From positions 1 through 47,976 of the forward strand of contig CAJUQK010000018.1 in the NCBI GenBank assembly GCA_910588205.1: 47,976 bases of DNA, in the 5' to 3' direction. This DNA is from an uncultured Eggerthellaceae bacterium. Its GTDB lineage: Bacteria > Actinomycetota > Coriobacteriia > Coriobacteriales > Eggerthellaceae. The position numbers and the translations under genes are program-made. Below, piece by piece: positions 1 through 9,345 of this stretch. The notes under the pieces were generated by a model. That model searched no databases and had not been told where the DNA came from. It saw only the letters and a list, made by a program, of their open reading frames with translations. The first letter of the stretch is position 1; each line of letters starts with the position of its first letter.

Positions 1-285
1 TCGGGAAGCATAGAGAACCTTACAAAAAGAGGGCTTGACGACTATAGGAGCCTCGGAACATGGTTCACCCAGGTATACCGTAGGGCAGACCACGATCCGC
101 CTCAACGGCATCCTGACCTGTATGATTCACCCAGGCATACCTCACCCGAGGAAATCTGGCACACGATCCGTAGGGGTCGAACGTGTTCGACCCAACGCCA
201 CAACCCGAAGAATGTAACATCACCCGTAGGGGCCGATCGCAGTTGGCCCAACACAACAACCATCAAATGTCACGCAAACGATTTT

Positions 286-397
286 CGTAGGGGCCGAGCT
301 GGCTCGGCCCGAACCCGTTACAACCCAGAAAACCATGCATTCCCGTTCCGGTCACAACCCGACCTCCCCGCTGCTTCGCAGCGGCTTTATGTTAGGC
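286..397 (+). repeat. Composite repeat, copy A
   Basis: The palindrome at 291-310 is followed by a second conserved module: ACAACCCAGA, a CATGCA-like stretch, then a CCGCTGC-TTC-GCAGCGG hairpin (368-384) and GTTAGGC (391-397). The same order recurs at 32394-32501, so this is a two-hairpin unit of about 110 bp rather than a lone palindrome. Confidence 0.6.
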
Positions 398-675
398 GGC
401 GGGTATGACCTGTGAGCAAGATAACCCCATGCGCCGCACATCCTCCCGCGTAGGGGTCGAACGCGTTCGACCCCCCCCCGAATCCAGGATGACGCCCTCG
501 CGCGAAGCGCGGCAATGCGGCGGGAGCCGCCCGCAGTGGTGATGCGGACCCGTTGGGTCCCATCAGCAGTGCGGTGAGGTTTTTTGTTACACGGAAACCG
601 CCCTTCCCCGTGAGGGGCGTTATCCCCATGGATCATGACATTTGGACCGTCCCCTGTCATACGAGCAAGGTGATC

Positions 676-711
676 GGCCCCTACGGCAACTTGGCATCAC
701 TCGTAGGGGCC
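676..711. repeat. Inverted pair of repeat ends just downstream of pepC
   Basis: GGCCCCTACG (676-685) and CGTAGGGGCC (702-711) are perfect 10-bp inverted repeats around a 16-nt loop. They are the outer ends of two repeat elements facing each other. They lie 20 bp past the pepC stop on its transcribed side, so the RNA could fold into a 3' hairpin; there is no T-run, so a terminator role is uncertain. Confidence 0.5.
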
Positions 712-731
712 AAATACGGAAACACCGAGGA

Positions 732-2081
732 CTAGAGGTTGCTGACCGGGTTGAAGGTATTCCAGAACGGCCAAACGATGGGTTCGGAATCCAACGCCTT
801 CAGCGTTTCGGGCTTCAGCAGCTTCTTGGGAATGGCAACCTCGTACACGAAGTTGTCGAACCACTCATCGGAGCACACGAAGTACCCGTTGTTTCCTGTC
901 TTCTTGCCGCCGTTCTCCGTGCCCCAGGAGTTCTCGATCTTCCACTTGGTGGGCTTCCCGTCCTTGATATCCACGCCAGCGATGGTCATGGCGTGGGTGG
1001 GCAGGCTCTCGTGCATGGCGAAGCGCTGAGCCTTGTCCATATCGAACTTCACGCCGAAGAGCCCTTCCAGATCGTAGAGATCATGGGCCATGACACCAGC
1101 ATTGCGGTCGCACCACTGCAGCACATCAGAGCCGAACCACACAGGATCACCCGCCTTGAGCGATGCTATGACATAGCCCTTGAGCTCATCCATAGGTACG
1201 TTGACATAGAGGTTGCGACGCTCGGGTATCTGATCGGAATCCTGGATGGCATAGACATGGCCATAGGGCTTGTCCTCCCCGGGCACATTGATGACACCGA
1301 TGTAGTCATCCAAGTCTATCTTCACGTACTTCTTCAGGAAGTCCAGTGGGGTGATGCCCAGATCAGCATGGTAGGTGCCCTTGTTGTCCACATACGTGAA
1401 GTCGAACTTCTCAGGCGGCTCACCGAAGCATACGGCCAACACACGGTACACCTCATTGAGCATCTCAAGCTGAGTTGCCTCGGTGTCCTTGTCCTCATTA
1501 GCCATCTGGCGCAGCTTGATGGCGTCTTGACGCAGCAGATGCGAAAGTACCGTGTTCAGTTCAGCGGTGTCATTGGTGCAGTGGGTCTCGGCCATAGCCT
1601 CATGAGGTATCACGCCGTACTTCTTCACTAAAGCTGCGACCATATCCCAGTCACCGCCATCAGCCATGGGCGTTGAGATCAGCCAATCCACCTCACGATC
1701 ATCCAGGGGCTTGTCGGCAGTGGCAACCACATGCTCAAGGAACCAAGCGGCCCGCTCTAGCTTGTTGTAGAACGCCAGATATGCCTGGGACAGCTCGAAT
1801 GTGCCCTTCGGCAGATCCAAGTCCTTCTCGATATGGAAGCGCAGCACGTTCAGGCAAGCGAACATCCAGCAACGGCCAGACATCTTCTGGTTGGCCACAG
1901 CCTGGCTATCCACATCAATGGAGAACGCAAAATTCGGGGGGCTCATGCGCTTGAGCACCTCTACGCTTTCCGCGGACTCCAGGATGCCGTTCTTGGTGAC
2001 GGCACGCTGCGCCACATGCTGACAGCGCATCTTCCCGTAGTCTTCCGACATCTTCTTGATCTGTTCCTTTGAGAGCTTCAT
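732..2081 (-). CDS. pepC: Aminopeptidase C (bleomycin hydrolase family, C1B)
   Basis: A cytosolic cysteine aminopeptidase that releases N-terminal residues from peptides. The protein has 449 residues, the normal family length, and no signal peptide. The papain-type active-site Cys is in SGRCWMFA (about residue 71), the His in THAMTIAG (about 363) and the Asn in ENSWG (about 384), so the catalytic set is complete. I chose the ATG at 2081 because AAGGAG lies 9 bp before it; an in-frame GTG two codons upstream is too close to that site. It is the last gene of a minus-strand peptide-use run, 75 bp after the Ntn hydrolase. Family identification is secure; the natural peptides are unknown. Confidence 0.95.
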   Translation of the reverse strand: MKLSKEQIKKMSEDYGKMRCQHVAQRAVTKNGILESAESVEVLKRMSPPNFAFSIDVDSQAVANQKMSGRCWMFACLNVLRFHIEKDLDLPKGTFELSQAYLAFYNKLERAAWFLEHVVATADKPLDDREVDWLISTPMADGGDWDMVAALVKKYGVIPHEAMAETHCTNDTAELNTVLSHLLRQDAIKLRQMANEDKDTEATQLEMLNEVYRVLAVCFGEPPEKFDFTYVDNKGTYHADLGITPLDFLKKYVKIDLDDYIGVINVPGEDKPYGHVYAIQDSDQIPERRNLYVNVPMDELKGYVIASLKAGDPVWFGSDVLQWCDRNAGVMAHDLYDLEGLFGVKFDMDKAQRFAMHESLPTHAMTIAGVDIKDGKPTKWKIENSWGTENGGKKTGNNGYFVCSDEWFDNFVYEVAIPKKLLKPETLKALDSEPIVWPFWNTFNPVSNL

Positions 2082-2156
2082 CTCCACCAGCTCCTTCCCG
2101 TTGGCATTTCGTTTTCTATCGAATCACAAAGCGCTCACTGCGCCTTGAGGGTGCCA

Positions 2157-3515
2157 CTAATCGAATAGCGTCCACGGCTGGGTGGGCCTATCCTGCAGAT
2201 ACCCATCCATCCACTTCCACAGCGGATGCTGATCCATGAAATCTTTGGCGTTGAACTCCACCCCGTCCGCCCGTCCGTAGCGGCCCCACATCTTCATGTG
2301 CTTCACGTCATCGGGCCCAGCAGCCTTGGCATCGCATGAGCCAGCGGGATAGAACGGGATGTTCCATACGGCATCAGGGTCATCGGCGTAGTACTGCGGA
2401 TCCACGTCATAGTGGGCGCAGATATCACGGCTGGAGGGACAATCGTAGCCAAGGTACACGTCGTAAGTGTCCGCCAGCATCTTCTTCACCACGTCTAAGT
2501 CTATCTTCCCGTAGTACTGATCGATGAGCTCCATCCACCTCTGGCGACGCGCACCCGTCTGCTGACGCGGGTCGTTGAAGCCGTTATCCTTGCATTCCAG
2601 ATTGCGAATGCGCGGATCGAATACGGCATTACAACCGAAGAATGTTCCGTCCTTCGTACGCTCGAGGCTGGTGAACTCCAGCCCCTGTTCGAAGCGGGCT
2701 ATCTCGCCGGTGTTATGGTCCGCGATGAGCCATGCGTTGGCATAGCCACCGTTGTTGCCCTTGTTCAGGCGCTTCACGAACTCGTCGATGGTGTTGGAGA
2801 ATTGGATGGCATCACGGATGCGCACCCATTCCGGCATGCCCTCATCGCTGTAGCGGTCGAAGCCCGCAAGGGTGGTCTCGGTCACGTTCAAGCCAGCTGA
2901 CGTCACATAGAAGTCTGTCATGGAGGACAGCATGCAAGGCGCTGATGCCTGCATGACGAAAGCGTAGCCCTCGTCCGGTTCCACATGCTTGCATACATTG
3001 AAGTACTGGCCGCTCCAGAACTCATCGAAGCTCTCGTGGCCCAGATAGGGCTTCCCATCCACCGTGGCAGAACCAGTAGCTGCAATGGCAGAGCAGTGCT
3101 CTTTGCGATGCGTCTTCATGAGCGGTCGAGCCATGATCTTGCCCGCGTTCTGCGGCCACCAATATCCGGTGATCTCCATCCAGTCGTTCCAGGCGATCAT
3201 GTCCTCCAGCGTGGTATCCAACCCGGCTGCCGTGAGCCCGTCAGCCATACCCTGGAGCTCCTGGGCATACCGCTCAGGGATCAGAGACCCGTGGAGACGG
3301 ATGGACTGCTCAGCGAACCAATCGTAATCCTTGCCGAAGGTCTCAAGGGTCATGAACCTATACACGCGTAAGGCATCCTTGTATTCGTCAACCAGAAGGT
3401 ATCCCTCCTGGAACCCACAATCATAGGGCGTGCCCTTGACCTTCAAATGTTGCCAGCCGTTCTTCTGTTGGACCTGAGCATGGTCCACTACGGCTTGCTG
3501 TTCTGCATTCAACAT
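2157..3515 (-). CDS. C45 / phospholipase B-like Ntn hydrolase
   Basis: A 452-residue protein of the N-terminal-nucleophile amidase type (acyl-CoA:6-APA acyltransferase / phospholipase B-like group). The likely nucleophile is Cys141 in EHCSAIAATG, which would be exposed by autocleavage. A typical core follows, with GNNGGYANAWLIADHNTGEIA later in the chain. No signal peptide is visible, so a cytosolic amidase or peptidase is more likely than a secreted lipase. The ATG has AAAGGA 8 bp upstream. It sits between the S10 carboxypeptidase and pepC, which supports peptide or N-acyl amino acid breakdown. The substrate cannot be read from the sequence. Confidence 0.75.
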   Translation of the reverse strand: MLNAEQQAVVDHAQVQQKNGWQHLKVKGTPYDCGFQEGYLLVDEYKDALRVYRFMTLETFGKDYDWFAEQSIRLHGSLIPERYAQELQGMADGLTAAGLDTTLEDMIAWNDWMEITGYWWPQNAGKIMARPLMKTHRKEHCSAIAATGSATVDGKPYLGHESFDEFWSGQYFNVCKHVEPDEGYAFVMQASAPCMLSSMTDFYVTSAGLNVTETTLAGFDRYSDEGMPEWVRIRDAIQFSNTIDEFVKRLNKGNNGGYANAWLIADHNTGEIARFEQGLEFTSLERTKDGTFFGCNAVFDPRIRNLECKDNGFNDPRQQTGARRQRWMELIDQYYGKIDLDVVKKMLADTYDVYLGYDCPSSRDICAHYDVDPQYYADDPDAVWNIPFYPAGSCDAKAAGPDDVKHMKMWGRYGRADGVEFNAKDFMDQHPLWKWMDGYLQDRPTQPWTLFD

Positions 3516-3541
3516 GACGTTCGTCCTTTCACCTTCTGCTC

Positions 3542-3567
3542 AGGGACGAGAACGGGTTCCCGTCCCT
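3542..3567 (-). other. Intercistronic hairpin
   Basis: AGGGACG (3542-3548) and CGTCCCT (3561-3567) can pair in the 102-bp gap between the S10 carboxypeptidase and the Ntn hydrolase genes. There is no T-run on the transcribed strand, so it is more likely an mRNA processing or stability element than a terminator. Confidence 0.4.
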
Positions 3568-3617
3568 TTAGATCAACGCTTACACACCCAACAGTGGATT
3601 GAGATCGGGCGCCACCC

Positions 3618-5117
3618 TTATACGTGATGGCGCTTCTCGTAGAATTCGATCAGCTCTGGGATCATCTTCTCCAAGGTAGGCTGATCCTCATAGGCCATAT
3701 GACCGTTCTCGTGCACCTTGTATTCGATGCGGCTGGTAATGGATTCAGGCAGGAACATCTTGGAGATGGAATGCTTCACGTTCCAGAAGGGCGTTGCGGC
3801 ATCGTGGATGCCCCCAAAGACGAGCACGCGGCAGAAGGGGTTGCGGCGCAGAGCCGTACCCATGTCGTAGGCCGTATTGGGACATTGGGGGCTGCCCATG
3901 GTGCCGGGAGCCTGATGGGTCCAGTTCCAATCCTCGTTCACCTTCATGGACAGAAGCATATTGATGGATGACCCCTTGAAGCCGGTCTCTTGGACGAGCT
4001 TCATCCACGCAGACTGATCGGGCGTCATGATGGCATCACCGGACGGGTCCTCACCAGCGAAGAACTCGTTGTCACCCTGGACGTCCATATAGGCAGGCTC
4101 GGTGAAACGCGTATCATAGCGACCCGTGAACAAGCCTTCGTCAGCCATGATGGTCTTACGGAACGTATCCAGTTCGATGCGGAGATGCTTCTGCTGGATG
4201 AAGTCAGCCGGAAGGCCGATCAGCTCAGACATCTCAGCAGCCAATGCCTTCTCCTGCTCTTCGGTAATGGAATCAGAGGCGATGAGCGCACCGCCCAGCT
4301 TCTCATCCACGAACTTCCAGGCCTTGTCGAACCATTCGAACTGATCCACGCCTTGGCCTGCTTTGCCAAAGTAGTTGGCCGTAGCAGCGTAGACCGGGAA
4401 CATGCCCATGTAATACAGGTCATTGCCCGCAAGGGTAGGGGCATAGTCCAAAATGGTGGACTGCTCGATCACGCCCGTCAGCGCGATGCCCCGCTCTCCC
4501 AGCAGGCGCATCAGCACAGAGTTGCGCATGGTGCCATAGGATTCGCCATAGAGATACAGCGGGGTATTCCATCGCTCATGGGTGGTGAGCCATTGTGCGA
4601 TACCACGCATGAAGGCGTCCGCATCACCATCTACGCCCCAGACCTTCTTCGGGTCATAGCCTTCGGCCACCTTCGAATACCCCGTCCCCATGGCATCCAA
4701 GTACACTAGATCAGTGGAAGGGAGCAGCGAATAGGGATTGTCCTCCGGAGCGGTGGGGCATGGCAGCTGATTGATGGTGGTGATGGGTACACGGCGCGGC
4801 CCCAGGCCACCGATATTCACCATGGCAGAGGAACCGCCTGGGCCTCCGTTCCAGCAGAACGTGACCGGTCGGTCGGTCTTATCCTTCTGATCGGATACGT
4901 AGGACAGGGCGAACATGTGCCCGATGAGCTTGCCATCGTCAGTATGCAGCGGAAGCAGTTCCGCCGTGGTCGTATAGCCGATGGTCTGCTTGCCGTTCGT
5001 CCACTTCATCGCCTTGCTGGCAGGCTGGGGAATCTTCGCTTCCGCAGCCTGGTCCGCAGCCCCGTTGCCTATGGTCACGGTGAACGTGGGGGTTTGCATC
5101 GTCTTCTCTTCAGTCAT
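3618..5117 (-). CDS. S10-family serine carboxypeptidase-like protein
   Basis: A 499-residue alpha/beta-hydrolase of the S10 carboxypeptidase family, which removes C-terminal residues from peptides. The oxyanion motif WNGGPGGSSAM is at about residues 89-99, the nucleophile Ser193 is in GESYGT, the Asp is in HDAATPF (about 439) and the His in NGHMAYE (about 473); the triad is intact. There is no signal peptide, so it should act in the cytosol on imported peptides, unlike the vacuolar eukaryotic enzymes. AAAGGA lies 7 bp before the ATG. It follows the amino-acid permease by 75 bp and is probably co-transcribed with it. Confidence 0.88.
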   Translation of the reverse strand: MTEEKTMQTPTFTVTIGNGAADQAAEAKIPQPASKAMKWTNGKQTIGYTTTAELLPLHTDDGKLIGHMFALSYVSDQKDKTDRPVTFCWNGGPGGSSAMVNIGGLGPRRVPITTINQLPCPTAPEDNPYSLLPSTDLVYLDAMGTGYSKVAEGYDPKKVWGVDGDADAFMRGIAQWLTTHERWNTPLYLYGESYGTMRNSVLMRLLGERGIALTGVIEQSTILDYAPTLAGNDLYYMGMFPVYAATANYFGKAGQGVDQFEWFDKAWKFVDEKLGGALIASDSITEEQEKALAAEMSELIGLPADFIQQKHLRIELDTFRKTIMADEGLFTGRYDTRFTEPAYMDVQGDNEFFAGEDPSGDAIMTPDQSAWMKLVQETGFKGSSINMLLSMKVNEDWNWTHQAPGTMGSPQCPNTAYDMGTALRRNPFCRVLVFGGIHDAATPFWNVKHSISKMFLPESITSRIEYKVHENGHMAYEDQPTLEKMIPELIEFYEKRHHV

Positions 5118-5192
5118 GATAGGTTCCTTTCCCCTGCTCTTTGATCTGTTCTATTGCGTGCTATGACTCACACAGACAGCTTGTCTGTGGTA

Positions 5193-6689
5193 TCACCCTA
5201 AGTTGATCTGACGATGCAGCACCTTCGTCAACACCAGGTAGTAGATGATCCCGATGACGATGAAAACAGCACCCACGATGAGGGCCACGGTGCCCACGGA
5301 GAGCATGATGGCGAAGCACACCAACGCGCCCAAAGCCGGGAACACCAGATGCATGAACACCGCCTTGGCGCCCTTGCGTTCCTTCAGCTGGATCCAGCAG
5401 AAGACGATGACCGCCAGGTTGAGCAACGTATAGGTGGATAGCGCCCCGAAGTTGGAGATCTTCACCACTGTGTTCATGTCGATGCCGCTGAATTGGAAGA
5501 TCAGCGTCAACACGATGGAGAGACCGATGATGAAGAGGACGGCATTCAAAGGTGAGTTAGTGCGCTTATCCATCTTCGCCATGAACTTGGGAAGGCAGCC
5601 GCCCTTGGCCATGGTGAACATAACGAAGGCGATGGAGTTCTGCTGGGCGATGGCAGTGAACACGCCCTGGGCCAGTGCCACGCCCACGGCACAAACGATC
5701 ATCAGCCAAGGGCCTGCGGCCATCTTGGCCACCACGTAGAACGCGTTATCGGTGTTACCTGCGAATGCAGCTCCGGATGGGTCGATGCACGTGGCGATGA
5801 AGCACTGCAGCACATAGAGCACGCAGAGCAGGACAGCCATGACCATCATAGCCCGAGAGGGCCCATGCTTGGGATCCTTGGCTTCCTGGGTCAGTGTGGC
5901 TATGGCACCGAAGCCCACGTAGGACATGACCGCCAGTGAAACAGCCGACATGGTGCCACCCAATTCGAACTTGCTCGGGTTGAACAGATTCTCGGGTGAG
6001 AAGCTCGCGCTCTCAGGATGCTGCACCACGAACATGATGCCGAACACCACGAACAGCGCCAGGATGACCAGCTGTGCCACCAAGGCCACCTTATTCACCA
6101 CCATGGCCGTCTTCATGCCAATGAGCGACACGATGGCCACGATGGCGAGGAACCCGAAGCATAGAACCAAGATGGGTATGTCAGGCAGCATGCTATGGAT
6201 GGCGATGGCAGCGATCAGGTACACCATGGCTGGGCTGACTAGGTATTGCAGCAGCATGAGCCAACCGGCGATGAAGCCCGGCATCTTACCGAACACATGG
6301 CTCACATAGGTGAAGATGGATCCCGACGACGGGAAATGCTGGATCATGATGCCGAACGAGAACACGCTGAACAGCACGGCCACGAAGCCGATGATGAATG
6401 CCAGCGTAGGCATGCCACCGGAATCAGCGAACACGCCACCGTAGACAGCCATGGGGGAGATGGGGACCATGGTGATAAGCCCCCACACCACCATATCCTT
6501 CACGGTGAGCGTGGCCTTGAACGTATCACCCTGCTTCTGCTGGGTTGCCACCGTAGGCTTGGTCACCGTAGTGCCGTTGTTCTCGGGCATGGACATGCGA
6601 TCAGCTGCAGCAGGGTCAGCTGAGGCCTTGACCGACGTGGCCGCGGAAACGGTCTTCGCTGGTGTGGCTTTGATATTGGTATCTGTCAT
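5193..6689 (-). CDS. APC-superfamily amino acid permease
   Basis: A polytopic membrane transporter of 498 residues with about 12 hydrophobic segments, starting near residue 65 after a polar Ala/Thr-rich N-terminal tail. The first membrane segment has the APC-type reading VVWGLITMVPISPMAVYG, and SYVGFGAIATLTQEAKDPKHG is typical of the amino acid/polyamine/organocation family. The substrate is not readable. I chose ATG at 6689 because AGAGGTG lies 8 bp upstream; an in-frame GTG three codons before overlaps that site. It lies between the GadC-like antiporter and the S10 peptidase, so import or exchange of amino acids produced by the peptidases is likely. Confidence 0.9.
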   Translation of the reverse strand: MTDTNIKATPAKTVSAATSVKASADPAAADRMSMPENNGTTVTKPTVATQQKQGDTFKATLTVKDMVVWGLITMVPISPMAVYGGVFADSGGMPTLAFIIGFVAVLFSVFSFGIMIQHFPSSGSIFTYVSHVFGKMPGFIAGWLMLLQYLVSPAMVYLIAAIAIHSMLPDIPILVLCFGFLAIVAIVSLIGMKTAMVVNKVALVAQLVILALFVVFGIMFVVQHPESASFSPENLFNPSKFELGGTMSAVSLAVMSYVGFGAIATLTQEAKDPKHGPSRAMMVMAVLLCVLYVLQCFIATCIDPSGAAFAGNTDNAFYVVAKMAAGPWLMIVCAVGVALAQGVFTAIAQQNSIAFVMFTMAKGGCLPKFMAKMDKRTNSPLNAVLFIIGLSIVLTLIFQFSGIDMNTVVKISNFGALSTYTLLNLAVIVFCWIQLKERKGAKAVFMHLVFPALGALVCFAIMLSVGTVALIVGAVFIVIGIIYYLVLTKVLHRQINLG

Positions 6690-6754
6690 TTCGAACACCT
6701 CTTATCCCCTTGTGAGCCGCGCTAAGAAGGAACGCGGCTCACCCGTGCAAGCCA

Positions 6755-8965
6755 TTAGTGAGCGGACTTCGTGCCTTCAGGAGCGTCCCCTTCGGGCTCC
6801 ACTGGAGCAGGGGCACCGTCTGCTGAAGCAGCTCCCACCCGCTTGGCCTGTTCTGCTGCGGCGGTTGCCTCCTTGACCTGGCGCTCGGCGGTCAACAGAG
6901 CGCTGTCTGCCTCTACCTGAGCCTCGTAGGCCTTCGCTTCCGTGGCATACCGCTTCACATCTGCTTCAGCCTGCTTTTCCCGGGCCAGGGCCTCATGCTC
7001 TGCCTTGGTGGCAGCAGCGGCATCAGCCGTGACATCAGCGGGGATCTTCACCGCTTCCACCTCTGCCGCCGGAGCGGGAGGCACACTCGCTGAGAGCTGC
7101 ACCTCTACGGACTCTTCGGCCTTACGGGCCGCCTCAAGATCCTTCACACCCGCACTGGCTGCAGTGCCGATGCCCGCCTTCTTGGAAATGAGCGCTGGCT
7201 GGCTCATGGGAACAGCAACGGCAGTGTTGGCAACACCGTTCGTCTTGACCGGATGATTCAAAGCTGCCGGGTCATCACCTGCGGCAATGGCCGGAGAGGT
7301 GGGATGATGCTTGCCGGGGAGGTATTCCTCGGGGAGCACGATCTGCTCATTGGGATCCCAGAGCTTCTTCACGGGCATACCCATGGGGTTCTGGCCTTCG
7401 CTCATCATCTCGGAAGGAACGTTGGACAGCACCTTGCCCGGCTTCTTCAGGCCTTCCAGCTGCCAAGTGAAGGGAGCGAACACGTTATTCGGATCAACCC
7501 AGTCATGCTTTTTGGAGGCTTGGTACACCGAGAAGCAGATGCCGAAGGTCACGACGATGATAGCCAAGATAACCACCACGTAGGTAACGGGGCTGCCAAC
7601 CTCTTCTGCCACCTGGGCTGGCGGGATGATGGCCAGCACGATGCCGAAGAGGCACGCCAGAAGGCCCACACCCGCCACGATCCACGCACCTACGGTTCCG
7701 CCCGGCACCCGGAACAGACGCGGCCGATTCGGCTGATCGCTGCGGAGCTTCAGGAACGAGATGAACATGAGCACGTAGTACATCATGTAGAGAATGGTGA
7801 TGGCCTGGGTGATCAGAACCACGAAACCCTCGATGTTCGGAATCAAGAAAGCCAGGAAGGCGACGATGGTCATGAAGCCCATCTGGATGTACATGAGACG
7901 GCTGGGCATGCCGTGCTTATTGTTGTTCTGCATGAACTTCGGCAGGAAGCCGGAACGACCTGCCTGGCCCAGCATGAATGACGGACCGGCCATGTTCGTG
8001 ATCAACGATGCCATAGAGGCGCCCAAGCCAACCCAAACGAAGGCCACATAGATCCAGGGGCAGTTGAAGGTGGCGCCCAAGATCTTATAGGTCTGATACA
8101 GGCCATAGACCAGGTTCATGTCCTGCTTCGGGGTGACGATGGCGATACAGACGGTACCCGCGATGAAGATGATCAGCGTCAAGATCATGGCGATGAAGAT
8201 GGACAGCGGGAACTCCTTCTGGGGTTTCTTCAGCTGCTTGATATGAGCAGCGTTCATGTCGATGCCTGCGAAGCTGAAGAACACACCCGCAGCCAGAGCC
8301 AGATTGGTCAGACTGAAACCACTGGAGAAGGGATTGAAGGCCTCAGGCGTAGGCGTCACGTTGGAAACGTTGCCTTGGGCAAGCCATACCACCGTGAAGA
8401 CGACGATGAAGCCCAGCGGGATGAAGGTGCCGATAATGACACCATACTTCGTCAAACGTGCAAACGCCTTGACACCCTTGGTGGCTATGAAGGTCAGGCC
8501 CCAGTAATAGGCCAACCATGCCAGGATGATGAAGAACTGGTTCTGGGGGTGGTTCATGAACTGAACAGCCCAATCCCAATCGGGCGTATAGAAGCCGATG
8601 GTGGCTGAGGCCGATGCCACGCCCATGCCGAAGTTGATGGAGGTCTGGAACCAGAGGATGAGCAAGCAGGTGAAGGCAAGCCCTGGACCCAGCGCTTCGC
8701 CCACCCAACGGAAGATGCCACCTCGTTGACCCCAGCCAGATGCCAGCTCTGCGGCTACCAAGCCGGTAGGCAGGAAGAAGACCAACGCGCCGATGATGAA
8801 GAGCGTGACAGAGGACAGACCATAGTAGGCCTGCTGCACATCATTGGCCACGCTGCCAATGATGGTCACGTTCATCATCACCAATGCCATCAGTGAGATA
8901 TAGGTGCCTGGATTCTTGGCGGGTGACGTCGCCTTCGCTGACGTTGACCCTTGCTTAGCAGTCAT
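6755..8965 (-). CDS. GadC-like amino acid antiporter with long C-terminal coiled-coil tail
   Basis: A 736-residue APC-superfamily transporter. Residues from about 20 to 500 carry the membrane domain; the opening (SVANDVQQAYYG, FLPTGLVAAELASGWG, GGIFRWV) resembles the glutamate:GABA antiporter subfamily. It is far longer than a usual family member: after the last membrane segment comes about 230 residues of cytosolic tail, ending in an Ala/Glu/Lys-rich stretch that reads as a coiled coil. I chose ATG at 8965 because GAGGGG lies 6 bp upstream; the frame stays open 36 codons further up but without a ribosome site. It heads the minus-strand peptide-use run. Glutamate/GABA specificity is only a suggestion. 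Confidence 0.82.
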   Translation of the reverse strand: MTAKQGSTSAKATSPAKNPGTYISLMALVMMNVTIIGSVANDVQQAYYGLSSVTLFIIGALVFFLPTGLVAAELASGWGQRGGIFRWVGEALGPGLAFTCLLILWFQTSINFGMGVASASATIGFYTPDWDWAVQFMNHPQNQFFIILAWLAYYWGLTFIATKGVKAFARLTKYGVIIGTFIPLGFIVVFTVVWLAQGNVSNVTPTPEAFNPFSSGFSLTNLALAAGVFFSFAGIDMNAAHIKQLKKPQKEFPLSIFIAMILTLIIFIAGTVCIAIVTPKQDMNLVYGLYQTYKILGATFNCPWIYVAFVWVGLGASMASLITNMAGPSFMLGQAGRSGFLPKFMQNNNKHGMPSRLMYIQMGFMTIVAFLAFLIPNIEGFVVLITQAITILYMMYYVLMFISFLKLRSDQPNRPRLFRVPGGTVGAWIVAGVGLLACLFGIVLAIIPPAQVAEEVGSPVTYVVVILAIIVVTFGICFSVYQASKKHDWVDPNNVFAPFTWQLEGLKKPGKVLSNVPSEMMSEGQNPMGMPVKKLWDPNEQIVLPEEYLPGKHHPTSPAIAAGDDPAALNHPVKTNGVANTAVAVPMSQPALISKKAGIGTAASAGVKDLEAARKAEESVEVQLSASVPPAPAAEVEAVKIPADVTADAAAATKAEHEALAREKQAEADVKRYATEAKAYEAQVEADSALLTAERQVKEATAAAEQAKRVGAASADGAPAPVEPEGDAPEGTKSAH

Positions 8966-9345
8966 TGCCATCCCCTCGCTTTCGTCGGTTGCTATAGAGG
9001 GCGAAGAAGATGAACTGCCGATCATCATCTGCCCGCATTGCTTCTTGTCGTGATACCCCCTGAGAGCCCCCATCGTTCCCGCAGTTCGTGAGATGCTTCA
9101 AGACAAAACTCGCATCACGTCTGCTTCAACATATCCCGAACAACCCCCCTCAAGAGAAAGTAGGCTCTCTCCGTTGACTCCGCGTAAAGCTATAGTTTTC
9201 GTGGCGAAGCAAACGCCTGCACCAGCGCCTTAAGCCCTTTGAACGGCTTCATTTCCGTTTGCAAACAAACCATCACCACACCATCTGCACGCAGCTATCC
9301 GGTGTATATCGAAGGGGCAATGCATCCCAAAAAAAGGAGATCCTC
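8966..9345. other. Divergent intergenic region between antiporter and dipeptidase genes
   Basis: 380 bp that should hold the divergent promoters of the antiporter (-) and the C69 dipeptidase (+). I see AT-richer patches (a TATAGT around 9190, TGTATATC at 9303-9310) but no pair of -35 and -10 boxes with good spacing, so I do not call a promoter. No repeat element is present. Confidence 0.4.

Larger units (their letters stand above)
1..731. repeat. Intergenic cluster of covarying palindromic repeats
   Basis: No gene is supported here. The stretch holds at least four near-perfect palindromes of about 20 bp, each entered by GTAGGGG on the left: 174-193 (arm GGGTCGAAC), 230-249 (arm GGGCCGATC, with G-T wobbles), 291-310 (arm GGGCCGAGC) and 454-473 (arm GGGTCGAAC). 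A degenerate copy lies at 80-106. Flanks are also shared: a TCACCCG/CTGGCACACGATCC-like left flank and an AACGC-ACAACCC right flank. A C9 run sits at 471-479, and a small hairpin (GGACCC/GGGTCC) at 546-560. This looks like a REP-type dispersed element, not coding DNA. Confidence 0.75.

Noticed and set aside
471..479. Phase-variable tract at the C9 run
   Set aside because: It lies in noncoding repeats with no gene or promoter within reach.
1..731. CRISPR array
   Set aside because: Repeats are palindromes that vary from copy to copy, with irregular spacing and no uniform spacers; no cas genes nearby.
642..1631. Long plus-strand open frame of 329 codons over pepC
   Set aside because: Opposite-strand shadow of a conserved gene; its product has no recognisable domain.
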